Of a stretch of 64,000 bases of DNA, positions 1 through 9,613 are shown in pieces. The notes under the pieces are model-generated. The model made no database searches. It was not told where the DNA came from and was given only the letters and a program-made list of their open reading frames with translations. The stretch's first letter is position 1. Every line of letters begins with the position of its first letter. Source of the DNA: Chitinispirillales bacterium ANBcel5. Its GTDB lineage: Bacteria; Fibrobacterota; Chitinivibrionia; Chitinivibrionales; Chitinispirillaceae. Where the stretch lies: contig JARUKZ010000004.1 of the NCBI GenBank assembly GCA_029688955.1, forward strand, positions 109,818-173,817, written 5' to 3'. A program made the position numbers and the translations under genes.

Positions 1-963
1 TGAATGCTTGTTGTAGTCATGTACCAGCTTGGTGTTTCTGTTTATCATACGCTCAAAATAAGTAGTATCAAAAACTGGTACATGTTCGCCACATACTATA
101 ACTACCGGAATGCCATATCCTGCCTGAAGAAAAGAACCTAAATCAAGCACATCATCATTTGCTATCGCAAGACATCCGGCGGTGAACTCTGGTGGGGTGT
201 TACCTAAGTGACTTCCATGTATCCATATTCCACTTCCTGTTCTGTTTGCTTCAATGTCCCAGGGGTTGGGGTAATCCAGCACATAGGCAAGGGGCCCGTA
301 TAGGGGGGTAAGTTCATGGTTACCTTTTCGACCGATTATAAAATAGAGTCCCTGTGGAGTTTTTTTATCCCCCTCTACCTCCTTGGGACCTTCTACTTCG
401 CCGGTGGCCATGGGGTATTCACGCACAACATCCCAGCCATTTTCCACTCTTTGGATAAGAAACAGTGTTGCCACGTTTTTGTCGGCAAAAATAATATGAT
501 CCGAGAATGAAGTGTCGGGGATCGATGCCACAAACGCTTCATAAGGTTCTAAATCTTCTTTTTGAATCGAATCCTGCTTTTTCGTTTCCAGGTCCAAAAC
601 ATCATCATAACTATTTTTTTCTATAGTAGGAGAAGCTACCTGTATGGAATCTGTTGCTTCAGGTTCATCTTTTAGGGCCATTCTCTCACTGATCCGTTGT
701 GGAACACTTAGGACTGTGGTATAGATTTGAGAAAATGGTATAAATGAAATCGCTTTCCACAGAAAAAAGATGCTCAGAAGCCCTATCCCTAAAAGAGAGC
801 CTATAAAGATCACCCTCTTAGCTTTAGTCTTCACCTGAGCTACATTGATCCATGGAGTATGACTATAGGCACGGGATATATCACGCGCTTTTCGCCAGGT
901 TTGATACCTGAACTGTAGTTCTTTGTATTTATAGATCAGATATAGTTTAGCTTTTTGCCACAT
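1..963 (-). CDS. L,D-transpeptidase (YkuD domain), C-terminus cut by window edge
   Basis: Translating the minus strand from the ATG at 963 gives 321 codons without a stop, running off the left edge. Residues about 50-70 form one hydrophobic segment, so the protein is probably a bitopic periplasmic enzyme. After a charged, low-complexity linker (about 80-150) comes a YkuD-type domain. The catalytic signature is visible as IHGS with His249 and TAGC with Cys264, about 15 residues apart, as in the family, which cross-links peptidoglycan or attaches proteins to it. Ala sits where many members have Ser before GC; YafK-like members also vary here. There is no clear Shine-Dalgarno sequence before the start. 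An upstream ATG at 973 is out of frame and hits a stop after eight codons. The family call is solid; the exact substrate is unknown. Confidence 0.85.
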   Translation of the reverse strand, partial: MWQKAKLYLIYKYKELQFRYQTWRKARDISRAYSHTPWINVAQVKTKAKRVIFIGSLLGIGLLSIFFLWKAISFIPFSQIYTTVLSVPQRISERMALKDEPEATDSIQVASPTIEKNSYDDVLDLETKKQDSIQKEDLEPYEAFVASIPDTSFSDHIIFADKNVATLFLIQRVENGWDVVREYPMATGEVEGPKEVEGDKKTPQGLYFIIGRKGNHELTPLYGPLAYVLDYPNPWDIEANRTGSGIWIHGSHLGNTPPEFTAGCLAIANDDVLDLGSFLQAGYGIPVVIVCGEHVPVFDTTYFERMINRNTKLVHDYNKHS

Positions 964-1089
964 GTTGTGTCATGCTTAAAACTGAATAAAGAGCAAAAAA
1001 AGTTTCAGTTTCAGGCGCATTGATCCCTTCTTTTTTTAGATAATTACGATGCAAACTGTTGTTAAATATAATAACTGTAATTATATCAT

Positions 1090-2208
1090 TTATTTAACAG
1101 TAGTGGCATTATTTTTTTTCTGTGATTTATAATCTGATTTAATTAGGAACTTCATTACCTGTTCTATTGTGTTTCTGTCAGGCGTATTGTTGTAAGAAAT
1201 TATATAAGTTTTTGAATTTTCGTAATATTTAGCATCTTTTTTCTCAAAAATAGCAATATTTTTAGCTGATAGCATAGTTGATATAGCAAACAGAGTGCTT
1301 TTTCCTGTAATAATCGTGTCGGAAAGAGAAATCAGTGCTGCAGCCCGGGGTAAAGAGAGTTGGGGAATTACTTTGAGATTCAGCTCACTTATCCAGGAAG
1401 GTGTTTGCTGCTCGGCACATAATGCATCGAAAGCAAATAGCGAAAACCTGCAATCTTTTTTTATACATTTTATAAGCTCCATTATCCACCCCTTATCAAA
1501 TGTAGATAAAAGGTAGGGAAGATCAATTCCAAGAAGGGGCGAATTTTGTGAAATAGAGTGTTGTTTTAGCAGATGCTCTATATCTTTAAGGGTCGATTTA
1601 GCAACAGACCATTTAATCTTTTGCCTTGTATTTCCCAGAAGCTGTGTTAATGCTCTATTTTGCTCAAAGATGTTTGCCGTTTCAGATTGGTTTTTTAGCT
1701 GAATGTTTAAAAATGGTGCATTATAACCATCTCCAAAACCAATTCGGGCAGTAGCACCACTTTTGGCTGCCAGATACAGCTGACACAGCTCAGGGGTTTT
1801 GTCGAGCACAATGCATAGATCAAATTTTCGCTTTATTTGCTGACATAAAGATTTCCACTGCTGGGTAAAAAGCTGTTTTTGATCCTCTTCATAGCTTAAT
1901 ATATTGCTTACTTTCAAAGAAGAAAGAAGTGTTGAAGCTTTTTTTTCACACACAAGCGTAATCTGGGCGGAGGTGAATTTTGAAGTAAGCATTAAGATCG
2001 TATCGATCTGAAATGCCACATCTATTGGGTTAGAAGGGAGTATAATGAGAAGAGAATCAGCAGAATTTAGGCTCCGGGGGATTACAACCTCTGGTATTTT
2101 ATATATTTTTAATAGATATTTCGATAAGAGGGCTTTTGAATGCTTCTCTCCAATACTATTAAAAAAAACTCGTCTTAAGATGCTGGATTTTTTTGCTTTA
2201 TTTTTCAT
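1090..2208 (-). CDS. Glycosyltransferase family 9-like (heptosyltransferase-like) protein
   Basis: This 372-residue soluble protein resembles GT9/ADP-heptose:LPS heptosyltransferases in overall plan. An N-terminal Rossmann half begins near residue 50 (hydrophobic strand LLIILPSNP, then strands near 80 and 130). A C-terminal half contains an LPRAAALISLSDTIITGKS segment, matching the family pattern of a donor-binding loop that precedes a serine-rich turn. The start lies at the ATG at 2208 with only a weak ribosome binding site. It faces away from the GGDEF gene at 2307 and reads in the same direction as the L,D-transpeptidase downstream, so both may belong to envelope biogenesis. Sequence is divergent from textbook members, so the sugar and acceptor cannot be named. 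Confidence 0.55.
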   Translation of the reverse strand: MKNKAKKSSILRRVFFNSIGEKHSKALLSKYLLKIYKIPEVVIPRSLNSADSLLIILPSNPIDVAFQIDTILMLTSKFTSAQITLVCEKKASTLLSSLKVSNILSYEEDQKQLFTQQWKSLCQQIKRKFDLCIVLDKTPELCQLYLAAKSGATARIGFGDGYNAPFLNIQLKNQSETANIFEQNRALTQLLGNTRQKIKWSVAKSTLKDIEHLLKQHSISQNSPLLGIDLPYLLSTFDKGWIMELIKCIKKDCRFSLFAFDALCAEQQTPSWISELNLKVIPQLSLPRAAALISLSDTIITGKSTLFAISTMLSAKNIAIFEKKDAKYYENSKTYIISYNNTPDRNTIEQVMKFLIKSDYKSQKKNNATTVK

Positions 2209-2306
2209 TTAAGTGTAAAATCAGATAAAAGATGTATAGGACTGAGAGTATCTATGAAAAATAGCTACATTTCCAATCACATTGCAAATGCAGCGCTGGT
2301 AAGAAG

Positions 2307-4451
2307 ATGAAAATGTTTGTTAAGTTGATAAAAATTTTATTACTAATAACTTCTGTAGTGATGATTACAGCGTCAGTTTCGGGAATTCCTGAGGCATTTC
2401 TGGGAGAAGTAACTAAATCAGATTACATACCGGTTTTAGCTGTTTTAGGGTTATTGATTACTGTTTTTTTATCTACTCTCAGGCGCAGAGACCCTCAGAT
2501 AGGTGCTGCTACACTGGTGTTTCTTTGTGCATGGGCCATATTTAGCTTTTCTGTGTTTTCTCCGGATCCGGTGTATAACACAAGCTTTATCTTTTTGTAC
2601 CTGGTACTTATTGTTTCATCCGCTCTTTTAAACAGGCATTTAGCCTGGGTGTGGGTAGTATCGCTATTTTTTATCTATAAAATAAGTGTTCTTCTATATA
2701 ACACCTCTTTTGATATCGTTCTGTTCTATTCGATAATATCCGAAAAGCTCCTGATTCGTTTTCCGCTAGTTGCAACACTGTGCATGAGCGGATTTTTGCC
2801 GTGGTTTTTTTTACGTAGAACGGCTGTAAGGCATACAGTAAAAAGGGAAAAAGCAAAAACAGGTGGTACAAAGGCAGCTAAGAGCTCAGGGCCGGAGGGT
2901 ATCCCTTCTTCATCAAAAAGTGACAATGTGGTAATTGAGGCGATAACCAATGATTCAAGCCATAAATCCCTAGAAGAATTGTTGTCCAGTATCGTTTATT
3001 TTGTGAGCAGAAACTTTAAAGCCTATTCATCGATGGCCTATATCTATAATCCAGCCAAGAAAGTTTTCAGACTCAACTCGTTTCAGTCTAAAAGCATATA
3101 TATTCTTCAAAATGCAATAATTCCTGCAGGTCGGGGTGTACTTGGGAATCTTGGAAGTAACAAACAGATCTTTATGAGTGGAGATATAAGTCTTTACCAC
3201 TCTGATATGGGGTATTACTCAAAACCAGAGCCTGTGAATTCCATACTGGCTGCTGCAATAATTTCCCAGGACGGAGAGCTTCTGGGGTGTCTTGTTTTGG
3301 ACAGTAAAGATAAAAACGCATTCAGAGATCAGGATAAAGAACTTCTTAAAAGGTTTACAAAGATAGCTGCCGCTTTGATTACAAACGTAAGAATGAGAGT
3401 GTTTCAGGAGCGGGCTGCAACAACGTTTCAAATTTTTTATGAAATGAGTCATAAGTTCACAACAGCACTTAAAAAAGATGACGTATTTGATATCCTGTTT
3501 GAGATGGTCCAAAGAATCACAAACTGTTCACGAACCATGATTATTCTGCTTGATGAGAAAAAAAGAAAAGCTGTTGTTCACAAAGTCTGCGGTGAGGGGG
3601 ACGAAATCCCCGAAAATTTTGAGTTTCCAATTAATGCTGGTCTATATTCATTTGCTATTCAGAAAAACCGGGTTTTAAATATACCGGATATGCAGGCTTA
3701 CAAAAATGATAAGTTTTTCCGATTCTTTGCTGGGGAACCCACCCCTGACAACCTCAACTCTCTTCTCCTTTTACCGATAACAGATGATGAGAAGCGCTGT
3801 ACTGGTTTGGTATCTTTAGAAAGCAAAGAACTTAACTATTTTTCTGCTCACATACAAAAGATCTTAGCAACTATGGTAGAAAATGCATCCGTTGCTTTTA
3901 CTCGTGCTCTTTTATATGAATGTATGGAGAAACTTGCCACAACTGATGGGCTTACAGGGCTGAATAATCATAGAAACTTTCAGGAAATATTGACAAGAGA
4001 ACTTGAGCGAAGCAGGCGTTACGGACATACGCTCTCGCTGCTGCTGATGGATATTGATCACTTCAAGAACTTTAATGATACCTATGGACACCCTGTTGGT
4101 GATCTTGTGCTTAAAGAAATTGCTGCATGTATACGCAATTCCGTGAGAATTAATGATATTCCTGCACGGTACGGAGGCGAGGAATTTGCGGTAATAATTC
4201 CCGAAACACCGGAAAAGGGGTCCTTGTCGATTGCTGAGAGAATCAGACAATCCATAGAAGAACACGTTGTAGTAAGTGAAAATCACCGACTAAAAGTTAC
4301 AATAAGTGTTGGGTGTGCAGTGTTTCCATTTCATGGTGAAACCCAGCAGCAATTAATCGATAATGCCGATAAGGCACTTTACTACTCTAAAGAAAATGGA
4401 AGAAACAGAGTAACCCTTTGCAACAAGAAGGTAACCCTTAAATCCTCCTAA
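2307..4451 (+). CDS. Membrane-bound diguanylate cyclase with two GAF domains
   Basis: A 714-residue protein. Residues 1-175 contain about five or six hydrophobic helices, followed by a charged Lys/Ser-rich linker (about 175-205). Two GAF-like sensor regions follow (roughly 215-360 and 375-535). The C-terminal GGDEF domain starts with the LTGLNNHRNF motif near 555 and carries an intact GGEEF active site at 623-627, so it should make cyclic di-GMP from GTP. No RxxD inhibitory site was recognised at the usual place, five residues before the active site. The gene stands alone between divergent and downstream genes. The start ATG at 2307 has an alternative ATG two codons later. Confidence 0.88.
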   Translation: MKMFVKLIKILLLITSVVMITASVSGIPEAFLGEVTKSDYIPVLAVLGLLITVFLSTLRRRDPQIGAATLVFLCAWAIFSFSVFSPDPVYNTSFIFLYLVLIVSSALLNRHLAWVWVVSLFFIYKISVLLYNTSFDIVLFYSIISEKLLIRFPLVATLCMSGFLPWFFLRRTAVRHTVKREKAKTGGTKAAKSSGPEGIPSSSKSDNVVIEAITNDSSHKSLEELLSSIVYFVSRNFKAYSSMAYIYNPAKKVFRLNSFQSKSIYILQNAIIPAGRGVLGNLGSNKQIFMSGDISLYHSDMGYYSKPEPVNSILAAAIISQDGELLGCLVLDSKDKNAFRDQDKELLKRFTKIAAALITNVRMRVFQERAATTFQIFYEMSHKFTTALKKDDVFDILFEMVQRITNCSRTMIILLDEKKRKAVVHKVCGEGDEIPENFEFPINAGLYSFAIQKNRVLNIPDMQAYKNDKFFRFFAGEPTPDNLNSLLLLPITDDEKRCTGLVSLESKELNYFSAHIQKILATMVENASVAFTRALLYECMEKLATTDGLTGLNNHRNFQEILTRELERSRRYGHTLSLLLMDIDHFKNFNDTYGHPVGDLVLKEIAACIRNSVRINDIPARYGGEEFAVIIPETPEKGSLSIAERIRQSIEEHVVVSENHRLKVTISVGCAVFPFHGETQQQLIDNADKALYYSKENGRNRVTLCNKKVTLKSS

Positions 4452-4491
4452 AGTGCTTCTTTAATCATAGTAAATAATCGGGAGTTACATA

Positions 4492-5289
4492 GTGAAAATT
4501 ACATTTCTTGGTACAGGAACATCTCATGGTGTGCCATCTCTTGATTGTATGATACATGATTACTCATTCTGTCCATCAGGCGTCTGTAAGCGCTCACAGA
4601 CTGACAAAAAACACAGGCGCACCCGTTCCTCACTGTTAATTACATCTCAGAATAAAAATATACTTATTGATATTACCCCTGATTTCAGATACCAGGCTTT
4701 GCGTGAGAAGATAAAGAGAATCGATTCCATTCTTTTAACCCACGCACATGCAGACCACATAGGTGGTATTCCCGATATCCGTTCATACACCAGAAACAGG
4801 CGACTTTTTATATACGGTTCACAGGAAAGTATTAGGTCCGTAAAAGAAACATTTTCCTACATTTTTAAAAGCGATACTTTCGTCGGGGGTGGAATACCAG
4901 ATATTGGAACTTGTACGGTACGGGAACCATTTGAACTCCTGGATCTTTCAATACAACCGGTACCAGTGGTGCATGGCCCACTCAAGGGGTGCTTTGGTTA
5001 CAGAATAGGAGATGTGGGGTATATACCTGATGTGAAAACAATACCCGGTAATTCTATGGATCTGTTAAAGAGTGTAAAGGTACTTATCCTAAACTGCTTG
5101 AGAAAGAACAGGACACACTCAACTCACCTTACGCTTTCTGAAAGTATGAAAATAGCAAGAGAGTTGTCTCCTGAAAAGTGCTATTTTATACATATGGCCT
5201 GTGATATTGATTATGAGTTTGACACAGAGCTTTTAGAACCGTGGATGCAATTTTCTTATGATGGATTAACTATAAAAATAGATCAATAA
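4492..5289 (+). CDS. MBL-fold metallo-hydrolase, PhnP-like
   Basis: A 265-residue protein starting at a GTG (4492) preceded by GGGAG. It begins with the strand and loop FLGTGTSHGVP typical of PhnP/RNase Z-like beta-lactamase-fold proteins. It carries the di-metal motif HAHADH (His84, His86, Asp88, His89). Later ligand candidates are VHG near 163, PD near 178 and a C-terminal IHMACD motif near 243. Family members hydrolyse cyclic phosphodiesters or related phosphates; the substrate here is unknown. A short Cys-containing insertion (Cys19, Cys27, Cys32) after the N-terminal loop could hold a structural zinc, as in PhnP. It sits 33 bases before pyrE on the same strand, suggesting co-transcription. 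Confidence 0.8.
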   Translation: MKITFLGTGTSHGVPSLDCMIHDYSFCPSGVCKRSQTDKKHRRTRSSLLITSQNKNILIDITPDFRYQALREKIKRIDSILLTHAHADHIGGIPDIRSYTRNRRLFIYGSQESIRSVKETFSYIFKSDTFVGGGIPDIGTCTVREPFELLDLSIQPVPVVHGPLKGCFGYRIGDVGYIPDVKTIPGNSMDLLKSVKVLILNCLRKNRTHSTHLTLSESMKIARELSPEKCYFIHMACDIDYEFDTELLEPWMQFSYDGLTIKIDQ

Positions 5290-5322
5290 TTTTTATACAA
5301 AACGTTAAACAAGGAATGGAAT

Positions 5323-6000
5323 ATGGAGCAGTATAAAAAAGAATTCATTGAATTTATGGTAAGATCTAATGTCCTTACTTTTGGTGATTTTGTTACAAAA
5401 AGCGGAAGACGTACTCCATTTTTTATAAATACCGGAAACTACAGTACAGGGGAGCAATTAAATAAACTTGGTCAGTTTTACGCAGAAGCATTAAACAGAA
5501 GATTAGGTACCAGCTTTGATGTATTATTTGGCCCTGCGTATAAGGGGATACCTCTTGCAGTTACAACTTCAGTTGCACTATGTTCACATTTTTCACACAA
5601 TGTATCTTTTTGTTTTAACCGAAAAGAGGCAAAAGATCACGGTGAGGGCGGAACTATAGTTGGTTGTAAACTTAAAGAAAACCTTAAGGTGGTAATTATT
5701 GAAGATGTTACCACTGCAGGCACATCAGTAAGGGAATCTATTCCGCTGCTTCAGGCTACAGCTACAGTTAGAGTAAAAGGATTAGTGGTATCCGTTGATA
5801 GGATGGAAAAGGGCACCGGAGAGAAAAGCGCGTTATGTGAACTGAAGGATGAGTTTGGTATAGATGCTTTTTCGATTGTAACTCTTGATGAAATCGTTAG
5901 TTATCTCTATAAAAGAGAAATAGATGGCATGATTGTGCTGGATGAATCTGTGTATGCTCGAATTGAGGAGTATAGGGCCAAATATGGTGCAAAATGCTAA
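5323..6000 (+). CDS. pyrE: Orotate phosphoribosyltransferase
   Basis: A 225-residue cytosolic enzyme joining orotate to PRPP to form OMP in pyrimidine synthesis. The PRPP-binding signature VVIIEDVTTAGTS lies near residue 125-137. The substrate region FGPAYKGIPLA near 67-77 and the FNRKEAKDHGEGG flexible loop near 98-110 are also visible. Length and motif order match the long PyrE group. The ATG at 5323 follows an AAGGAATGGA ribosome binding site. Only 33 bases separate it from the MBL hydrolase upstream. No other pyrimidine gene is present nearby. Confidence 0.95.
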   Translation: MEQYKKEFIEFMVRSNVLTFGDFVTKSGRRTPFFINTGNYSTGEQLNKLGQFYAEALNRRLGTSFDVLFGPAYKGIPLAVTTSVALCSHFSHNVSFCFNRKEAKDHGEGGTIVGCKLKENLKVVIIEDVTTAGTSVRESIPLLQATATVRVKGLVVSVDRMEKGTGEKSALCELKDEFGIDAFSIVTLDEIVSYLYKREIDGMIVLDESVYARIEEYRAKYGAKC

Positions 6001-6032
6001 ATAAAATACAGCTTTGGAGTTACTAACTACCC

Positions 6033-6066
6033 CCTTTTTCTAATTATTATGAAAAATTAGAAAAGG
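6033..6066. other. AT-rich inverted repeat between pyrE and DUF218 gene
   Basis: Arms of about 12 bases (CCTTTTTCTAATT and AATTAGAAAAGG) flank a short AT loop. It lies 33 bases after the pyrE stop. No T-run follows, so it is only a weak terminator or mRNA-stabilising hairpin candidate. Confidence 0.35.
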
Positions 6067-6134
6067 TATGTACTATTTCTTATGTGAGAAGCGTAATGGT
6101 TCTTCTGTGAATTCAGGTAAACAGGAATACGATA

Positions 6135-6743
6135 ATGATTATTGCTACTCCAAAGCTTCTCAAGTCTTCTCTGGTTGTTGTTTTTACAACTTTAGTTGCG
6201 CTACTGTTTCTTGCCCGCGCAGGAGTATGGCTCCTTGTGTCTGACCAGGTGCCTGCAAGACTGGATACAGTGTTTACTTTTGCCGGAGAAGCGGCGCGGG
6301 TGAGATATTCAAGAGAACTTGTAGAGAAAAACGTGAGGGCACATTGGCTTCTTAGCGATTATGAAGATGGGTATGCAAGGTTATTAAAACTGGATGGGTT
6401 TACTATGGACAGAGTTACTGCTGTTGATACCTGCACCAACACCTACTCGGAAGTCAGAGCTCTTCAGAGTTTCCTCAATACCAGCACCTGGCTTGGTATA
6501 CGACAACCTCCAAACCCATTGAAGGTGGGGTTGGTATCCAGTCCTTATCATATGCGCCGAATAAAAATAATGATTGAACGAACCATAAATGACGATTCCA
6601 TAGAGTTTTATTATCTTCCTGTACCACTTGAGAGGTATAGCCTTGATGCTGAGATGTACAGGGAATGGTGGAGGTATGAGAATGTCGGCTCTACGGTGAT
6701 ACTTGAGCTTATGAAAATATTTTACTTTTGGTTAATATCATAG
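6135..6743 (+). CDS. DUF218 / YdcF-ElyC-like membrane-anchored protein
   Basis: A 202-residue protein with one N-terminal hydrophobic helix (about 12-33) and a soluble domain. The fold signature of DUF218 is visible: a strand with VFTFAGEAARVRYSREL near 48-62, a conserved acidic/Thr turn DTCTNTYSEV near 95-104, and VSSPYHMRRIKIM near 132-144. Members act in envelope metabolism or vancomycin tolerance (SanA, ElyC), with unknown chemistry. The ATG at 6135 has AGGA eight bases upstream. The gene converges with the heptose kinase gene, with only 22 bases between stop codons. Confidence 0.75.
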   Translation: MIIATPKLLKSSLVVVFTTLVALLFLARAGVWLLVSDQVPARLDTVFTFAGEAARVRYSRELVEKNVRAHWLLSDYEDGYARLLKLDGFTMDRVTAVDTCTNTYSEVRALQSFLNTSTWLGIRQPPNPLKVGLVSSPYHMRRIKIMIERTINDDSIEFYYLPVPLERYSLDAEMYREWWRYENVGSTVILELMKIFYFWLIS

Positions 6744-6765
6744 AACCGAAATTGTTCATAATGCG

Positions 6766-7782
6766 TTACTTCTTAATAGCTGAGAGGCAATCGGCAAGAA
6801 GTGTATCAATATCTACTGAAGCTGTGCCAAGCTCTGCTACTGTTAAACCGGCAGCGTGATTTGCCAAAAGCGCTGCTTCAAGCGGTGTCGCTCCGGATAC
6901 ATATGCTGCACTAAACACACTTATTACCGTATCTCCGGCTCCGGTTACATCAAACACGTTTCTGGCAACAGTTGGAAGATGTGTAAAGGAGCGGCTTTGA
7001 GCTTCAAACAATGCCATCCCCCTTTCACTCATTGTTACTAAAAGGTGCTCAAGGGAGAGCTGGTCTAAAATTTTCCACCCAAGCTCTCTGATCTCTTCAT
7101 CGCTACAGGTCGTCTTCATTGCAATCCCAAGCATCGCATGAGCTTCCTTTAGATTTGGGGTAATGAGCGAGGCGCCGTTGTAGAGATTGAAATGGCGCTC
7201 CTTGGGATCAACTGCCAGAAACTTATTGTTTTTTCTACACTGTAAAATAATCTCTTTGATCAGAGCTGGAGAGGTGACCCCTTTACCATAGTCTGAAATG
7301 ATCACCCCTTTTACGGTATCAATTTTTTTATTGAAACAACTGCTTAAATCCGAGTACTCTTCATCATTGAGATCAGTTGTAATCTCCTGGTCAGCGCGGA
7401 CTATTTGCTGATGTTTTGCCATAATTCTGGTTTTGGTTGTGGTGGGTCTGAACTTAGAGCATATCAATGAATCAGAACAACATCCCGATTCGCTGATCAT
7501 CTGCTTTATTTCACTACCTGCTTCATCATCTCCAAGCAAAGAAATAAGCACTGGGTTTATGCCAAGGCTGTTTAGATTCTGTACTACATTTGCAGCACCT
7601 CCAAGGCGTGTGGAAGTTGATTCGATTTCAACCACCGGCACGGGTGCTTCAGGAGAGATCCGTCGTACTTCACCCCACATGTATTTATCAAGCATTATGT
7701 CGCCAATCACTGCTATTGAGTTATTTTTAAACTCATTAAGGATGTTCTCTAACCGTCTTGTGGAAACAGAGATATCTTTCAC
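6766..7782 (-). CDS. rfaE1: D-glycero-beta-D-manno-heptose-7-phosphate kinase
   Basis: A 338-residue PfkB/ribokinase-family enzyme matching the kinase half of HldE. The N-terminal signature VIGDIMLDKYMWGEVRRISPE (about 25-45) and LGGAANVVQNL (about 58-68) are typical of RfaE1. The catalytic DVTGAGDTV motif near 278-286 carries the base Asp. It phosphorylates heptose-7-phosphate at C1 on the way to ADP-heptose for LPS inner core. The cytidylyltransferase half is absent, so an rfaE2 gene would be needed elsewhere. The start is a GTG at 7782 preceded by AAAGG. It lies 12 bases after the M50 protease gene in a minus-strand run. Confidence 0.9.
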   Translation of the reverse strand: MKDISVSTRRLENILNEFKNNSIAVIGDIMLDKYMWGEVRRISPEAPVPVVEIESTSTRLGGAANVVQNLNSLGINPVLISLLGDDEAGSEIKQMISESGCCSDSLICSKFRPTTTKTRIMAKHQQIVRADQEITTDLNDEEYSDLSSCFNKKIDTVKGVIISDYGKGVTSPALIKEIILQCRKNNKFLAVDPKERHFNLYNGASLITPNLKEAHAMLGIAMKTTCSDEEIRELGWKILDQLSLEHLLVTMSERGMALFEAQSRSFTHLPTVARNVFDVTGAGDTVISVFSAAYVSGATPLEAALLANHAAGLTVAELGTASVDIDTLLADCLSAIKK

Positions 7783-7794
7783 GTAGTGAACCTT

Positions 7795-8433
7795 TCAGAA
7801 AATTAGGGATGTCCAGAAAGTGTAAAAGGGTAGAAAGAGCGGGTTTAAAATACTTGAGAGTAGGTTAGATTCCGGTATCAGCCATTCGCCTACCAAAAGT
7901 ACCATAAAGATCATCGGAAAGTACTTAGAAATAGTGATGTACTGTGGTACGTAGCGCTCTGGCATTAAACCCAGTAAAATTTTTGATCCATCCAGTGGCG
8001 GTATAGGTAAAAGATTGAAAAATGCGATGCCTATATTGATCAAAACGCCCAAATTTAGAATGTCGAACACTGCTTGAGCAGAGGATATATTTGGAACAAA
8101 TGTGTACAATACCCGAATTACGTATCCAATTATCAGAGCCAGTATGATATTTGAGATCGGCCCTGCAGCACTAATCAGAGCAAGATCACACTTTGGATTG
8201 CTTAGATTGTGTCCATTAACAGGAACCGGTTTTGCCCACCCGAACGGGCCGAAAAGGAGCATCACGGTTCCAAGCAAATCCAGATGGCTTAGTGGGTTGA
8301 GTGTGAGCCTGCCTGCATTTTTAGCAGTGGAGTCACCACATTTGAGTGCAACCCATCCGTGGGCTAATTCATGTATAGTTAGAGCTACTAATATGGCAGG
8401 AACTCTATACAGTGTTATATCCATTTCTGACAC
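7795..8433 (-). CDS. Site-2 protease family (M50) membrane metallopeptidase
   Basis: A 212-residue polytopic protein with the zinc motif HELAHG near residue 22-27 inside the first hydrophobic stretch, and a second motif, NLLPIPPLDG, near 141-150 supplying the third ligand Asp. The order and short length match the compact YwhC-like M50B group that lacks PDZ domains. Such enzymes cut substrates within membranes. The GTG at 8433 is the first start; an in-frame ATG follows three codons later at 8424. It precedes rfaE1 by 12 bases. Confidence 0.85.
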   Translation of the reverse strand: MSEMDITLYRVPAILVALTIHELAHGWVALKCGDSTAKNAGRLTLNPLSHLDLLGTVMLLFGPFGWAKPVPVNGHNLSNPKCDLALISAAGPISNIILALIIGYVIRVLYTFVPNISSAQAVFDILNLGVLINIGIAFFNLLPIPPLDGSKILLGLMPERYVPQYITISKYFPMIFMVLLVGEWLIPESNLLSSILNPLFLPFYTFWTSLIF

Positions 8434-8604
8434 TATGCCCGATCCTTTTGTGTTTAAGACGAATAGTTTTACGTTCCGGAATAGGAAAAAGTCAGTGGCA
8501 TTAAAAAATAATGCATTGTGGGGTTAGTATCATACAATCAGATGATGTTTTTTTTACTAATCCCGGAGTACGTTGGTTATAAAGCCGCTTTAAAAAGAAA
8601 AAGG

Positions 8605-9198
8605 TTATCTGTTTTGGTGCCCATTATAGATAATTCCCCCCATTTCTCTATAGTGTTGTAGAACTGCTTTGGCTTCCTCTCTTAACACATCAGCTTTTAC
8701 CTCTATTCCACGCAGATTGAGTTCATCGATCCACCTAACAGGTTTTGCACCTTCATCAAAGCCCACGCTTCGTGCATCTTCATCCCTGGCACCACACACC
8801 AGGCTTTTTATACCAGACCAGGGAATTGCACCAAGGCACATCGCACATGGTGCGGTACTTGAAACAAGCTGACAAGGTGGTAACCCCTTGGCTCCAAGAT
8901 CAAATGTGCCCATTTTTTTCTGAGCAAGCATCAAAGCTACCATTTCAGCGTGAGTTATCGATAAACCACTGGTGGTAACCAGATTCACTCCAACAGAAAT
9001 GATCTCATCAGTATCTAAATTAAAAACAGCGGCCGCAAATGGCCCACCACTTTTTGCTTCGATATTTCTGTTTGCAATTTTTAAAACCAGCGCCATTTTC
9101 TGCTCAACTGTATTCAATACTTTGCAATCATGGTTTAAAAATGGCTCGATCCACTCGGGGATAGTAATCGTGACCGTAGTGCTTAGCTGGGTATTCAT
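8605..9198 (-). CDS. Cytidine/guanine deaminase-like zinc enzyme
   Basis: A 197-residue member of the deaminase superfamily. Zinc ligands and catalytic Glu are visible: THAEMVAL near 81-88 (His, Glu) and APCAMCLGAIPWSGI near 116-130 (two Cys). The wording around these motifs is closest to guanine deaminase GuaD/nucleoside deaminases rather than TadA, because the tRNA-binding basic tail is absent. The reaction would convert an amino-purine or pyrimidine to its keto form plus ammonia. It lies 18 bases after the release-factor-like gene on the minus strand. Confidence 0.8.
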   Translation of the reverse strand: MNTQLSTTVTITIPEWIEPFLNHDCKVLNTVEQKMALVLKIANRNIEAKSGGPFAAAVFNLDTDEIISVGVNLVTTSGLSITHAEMVALMLAQKKMGTFDLGAKGLPPCQLVSSTAPCAMCLGAIPWSGIKSLVCGARDEDARSVGFDEGAKPVRWIDELNLRGIEVKADVLREEAKAVLQHYREMGGIIYNGHQNR

Positions 9199-9216
9199 AC
9201 GTTCTCTCTTTAGGGT

Positions 9217-9570
9217 TTAAGTGTCCAAAGGTGGTTTGCTGCGTAGCCTTTTTTTCTCCTTTTGTGCACGTTTCTCTTCTCGTCTCTTTTTCTTTGCAGA
9301 AAAAGGGGTTTTGGTAGGAATACGTTTTTTTTTCTTTTGTTTAAGGCGGTTTAGTTTTGTCCTTAACCTTTTGATGCAGATACTTTTATTTAAGTGCTGG
9401 CTTCGTTCTGCTGTGCAGCGTACGACAATTCCGCTGGGGCGATGAACCAACCGTACCCCGGATTCTGTTTTATTTACGTGCTGTCCGCCTTTTCCGCCGG
9501 AGCGAAAGGTAAAAACATCACACTGCTCGAGCAATTTTTCATCACTTGTTGGTATAGTACTATTTTCCAT
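9217..9570 (-). CDS. Short GGQ-domain release-factor-like protein (ArfB-like)
   Basis: A 117-residue protein consisting of the class I release factor catalytic domain. The peptidyl-tRNA hydrolysis motif [17 protein letters not shown] lies near residue 26-42. The tail is extremely rich in Lys and Arg (about 75-117), as in ArfB/YaeJ-type ribosome-rescue factors, whose tail occupies the empty mRNA channel. It lacks codon-recognition domains, so it should act without a stop codon. The gene sits between a nitroreductase gene and a deaminase gene on the minus strand. Rescue versus another RF-1-domain role cannot be settled. Confidence 0.8.
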   Translation of the reverse strand: MENSTIPTSDEKLLEQCDVFTFRSGGKGGQHVNKTESGVRLVHRPSGIVVRCTAERSQHLNKSICIKRLRTKLNRLKQKKKKRIPTKTPFSAKKKRREEKRAQKEKKRLRSKPPLDT

Positions 9571-9613
9571 ACATTCACTACTATGGCATGAACAGTGCCA
9601 AAAAAGAGGTGGT

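Noticed and set aside
316..510. 64-residue plus-strand frame
   Set aside because: Antisense to the L,D-transpeptidase, whose frame is continuous and has catalytic motifs.
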